Shown: one piece after another, positions 63,968 to 64,000 of the stretch
Numbering within the stretch: the first letter of the stretch is position 1
Layout of the letters: each line of letters opens with the position of its first letter
DNA from: Candidatus Gastranaerophilales bacterium
GTDB lineage: Bacteria > Cyanobacteriota > Vampirovibrionia > Gastranaerophilales > Gastranaerophilaceae
NCBI GenBank assembly: GCA_944325865.1
Contig: CALVBS010000007.1
Coordinates: 48,782 to 112,781 of the forward strand
DNA length: 64,000 bases
Direction of reading: 5' to 3'
Program-made: the position numbers and the translations under genes
Notes under the pieces: model-generated
What the model saw: the letters and a program-made list of their open reading frames with translations, nothing else
Told to the model about the DNA's origin: nothing
Database searches by the model: none

Positions 63968-64000
63968 CGTAAGCGAGCTGAGGGCGGAGGCTTGACGGCG

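Overview
This window looks like chromosome from an AT-rich, non-photosynthetic member of the Cyanobacteriota, most likely a gut Gastranaerophilales ('Melainabacteria') bacterium. That assignment is an inference. It rests on low GC, a prepilin with a FTLSEVLITIGVIG-type leader, two lineage-type proteins with an N-terminal SFG/SFTG motif, and the mix of housekeeping genes (RNase HIII, FixC/FixX, NhaD-type antiporter, PiT/DUF47, DapF). I ran no search, so the taxon is not proven.

The window has two parts. Bases 1 to about 25,540 are an accessory defence island that stops just short of the 3' end of a tRNA-Ile(GAT) gene (25599-25672, minus strand). From left to right it holds: the C-terminal part of a HipA-type kinase; a catalytic-domain-only tyrosine recombinase; a Hachiman operon (hamA, hamB) with a third SIR2-like gene; a BcgI-like restriction-modification pair (nuclease-methylase fusion plus specificity subunit) coupled to a large protein with winged-helix, DGQHR and TIR/deoxyribosyltransferase-like parts; a convergent TcmP/DUF5131 pair; a run of four small unknown genes; an McrBC operon whose McrB carries two EVE-like domains, followed by a HEPN-like gene; and a Mu-type transposition module (MuA, MuB, a core-binding-domain protein, a gp27/DUF1804-like HTH protein) with a CHC2/TOPRIM primase. 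The right edge has 10-bp-phased TTGCACT iterons and a perfect 23-bp tandem repeat. No phage structural genes are present, so the Mu-type module may be the vehicle for a defence cargo.

From 25,599 to the end the window is ordinary chromosome. It encodes nucleotide, RNA and envelope functions (PncC, RsmD, RNase HIII, PBP1A, EngB, RseP, CtpA), electron transfer (FixC, FixX), iron storage (ferritin), phosphate uptake (DUF47, PiT), replication and transcription (DnaG, RpoD), protein targeting (Ffh), two XerC/D recombinases, BioD, PnuC, DapF and, at the very end, ribosomal protein S6. One small foreign insert interrupts it: a three-gene type II restriction cassette (two adenine methylases and a PD-(D/E)XK nuclease, 35334-37485) between rnhC and the antiporter gene.

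The most interesting signals are the RM-linked DGQHR/TIR-like protein, the SIR2 gene attached to Hachiman, the double-EVE McrB with a trailing HEPN gene, three copies of an 11-bp-phased T-tract array spread through the island, and several foreign genes whose -10 box sits directly upstream of the start codon (leaderless or nearly so).
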